The notes under the pieces are model-generated. The model did not search any database and was not told the origin of the DNA. It saw nothing but the letters and a program-made list of their open reading frames with translations. A stretch of 5,271 bases of DNA from Lentisphaeria bacterium (GTDB taxonomy: Bacteria; Verrucomicrobiota; Lentisphaeria; Oligosphaerales; Lenti-02): the NCBI GenBank assembly GCA_023145395.1, contig JAGLDW010001150.1, forward strand, positions 1 through 5,271. The letters run 5' to 3'. Position numbers and translations under genes: made by a program. Below, piece by piece: positions 5,114-5,271 of the stretch; positions within the stretch are counted from its first letter, which is position 1; each line of letters opens with the position of its first letter.

Positions 5114-5271
5114 GGCCCCTCCCGGAAGGACGCCAAGACCCGGCGTTTCCGCACCTTGACCTCGGCGAAGTTCCACGTCCCGCCAATGAGCGCCCCACGA
5201 TGGGCACGGTCTCGGTCAGGATCGCCTTCCTGGTGGTCTTTTTGCCGAAGGTTTTGAGCACCACGCGCTTG
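5110..5271 (-). pseudogene. Partial upstream partner of the PIN remnant, likely frameshifted antitoxin; runs off the window
   Basis: The frame ending in FAEVKVRKRRVLASFREGP stops with TGA (5112-5110), overlapping the PIN start as ATGA. This position is where a VapB-type antitoxin would be. Going upstream, G/C-rich third positions stay in this frame only to about 5190. From there to the window edge the coding-like frame is a different one (KRVVLKTFGKKTTRKAILTE). The switch sits at a run of four G (minus strand, 5193-5196), a plausible indel site. I do not recognise an antitoxin DNA-binding motif in the visible part, so the role rests on position alone. Confidence 0.3.

Overview
The window looks like an accessory, rearranged stretch of chromosome from a Delta-proteobacterium-like organism, most plausibly a myxobacterium or relative (Myxococcota). 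The clues are a predicted surface protein with thrombospondin type 3 calcium-binding repeats, a cysteine-rich DUF4214-like secreted protein, and the start of a small coiled-coil plus basic-linker regulator of a kind I associate with myxobacteria. This placement is from memory of families, not from a search.

Layout, left to right. Positions 1-300 hold no convincing gene, only a possible promoter for the next gene. 301-1278 (+) encodes a predicted lipoprotein with TSP3 repeats and a lectin-like C-terminal half. Converging on it, with stops 2 bp apart, is a minus-strand DUF4214-like gene (1281-1670) whose 5' part is missing. An IS10-like IS4-family insertion sequence fills 1671-2970 (1300 bp). 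It has 17-bp imperfect terminal inverted repeats and a transposase with the complete DDE and Y-(2)-R-(3)-E-(6)-K signature. On its other side, 2967-3239 (-) is the first 89 codons of a different gene, cut off by the right IS end. The two flanks have no 9-bp target duplication and appear to belong to different genes, so the IS probably marks a deletion or rearrangement joint rather than a simple insertion.

From 3391 there is a GGCC-rich repeat with two identical 15-bp hairpin-like units 20 bp apart. It lies about 80-125 bp upstream of an Rpn-family nuclease gene (PD-(D/E)XK, also called transposase_31 or YhgA-like) at 3516-4568 (+). That gene contains eight tandem copies of a 12-bp unit encoding GRQE. 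Just before the repeats is a strong internal ribosome binding site with an in-frame ATG, which would give an 81-residue C-terminal product. This matches the known arrangement in which Rpn nucleases are neutralised by a C-terminal protein made from inside the same gene.

The right end, 4565-5271, is mostly minus-strand debris: an unrecognised open frame (4565-4903), and the start of a PIN-domain (VapC-like) toxin that overlaps an upstream partner by ATGA, as in type II toxin-antitoxin operons. Both members look frameshifted. Overall the window reads as a small defence/mobile-element graveyard around one intact Rpn gene and one apparently intact IS.
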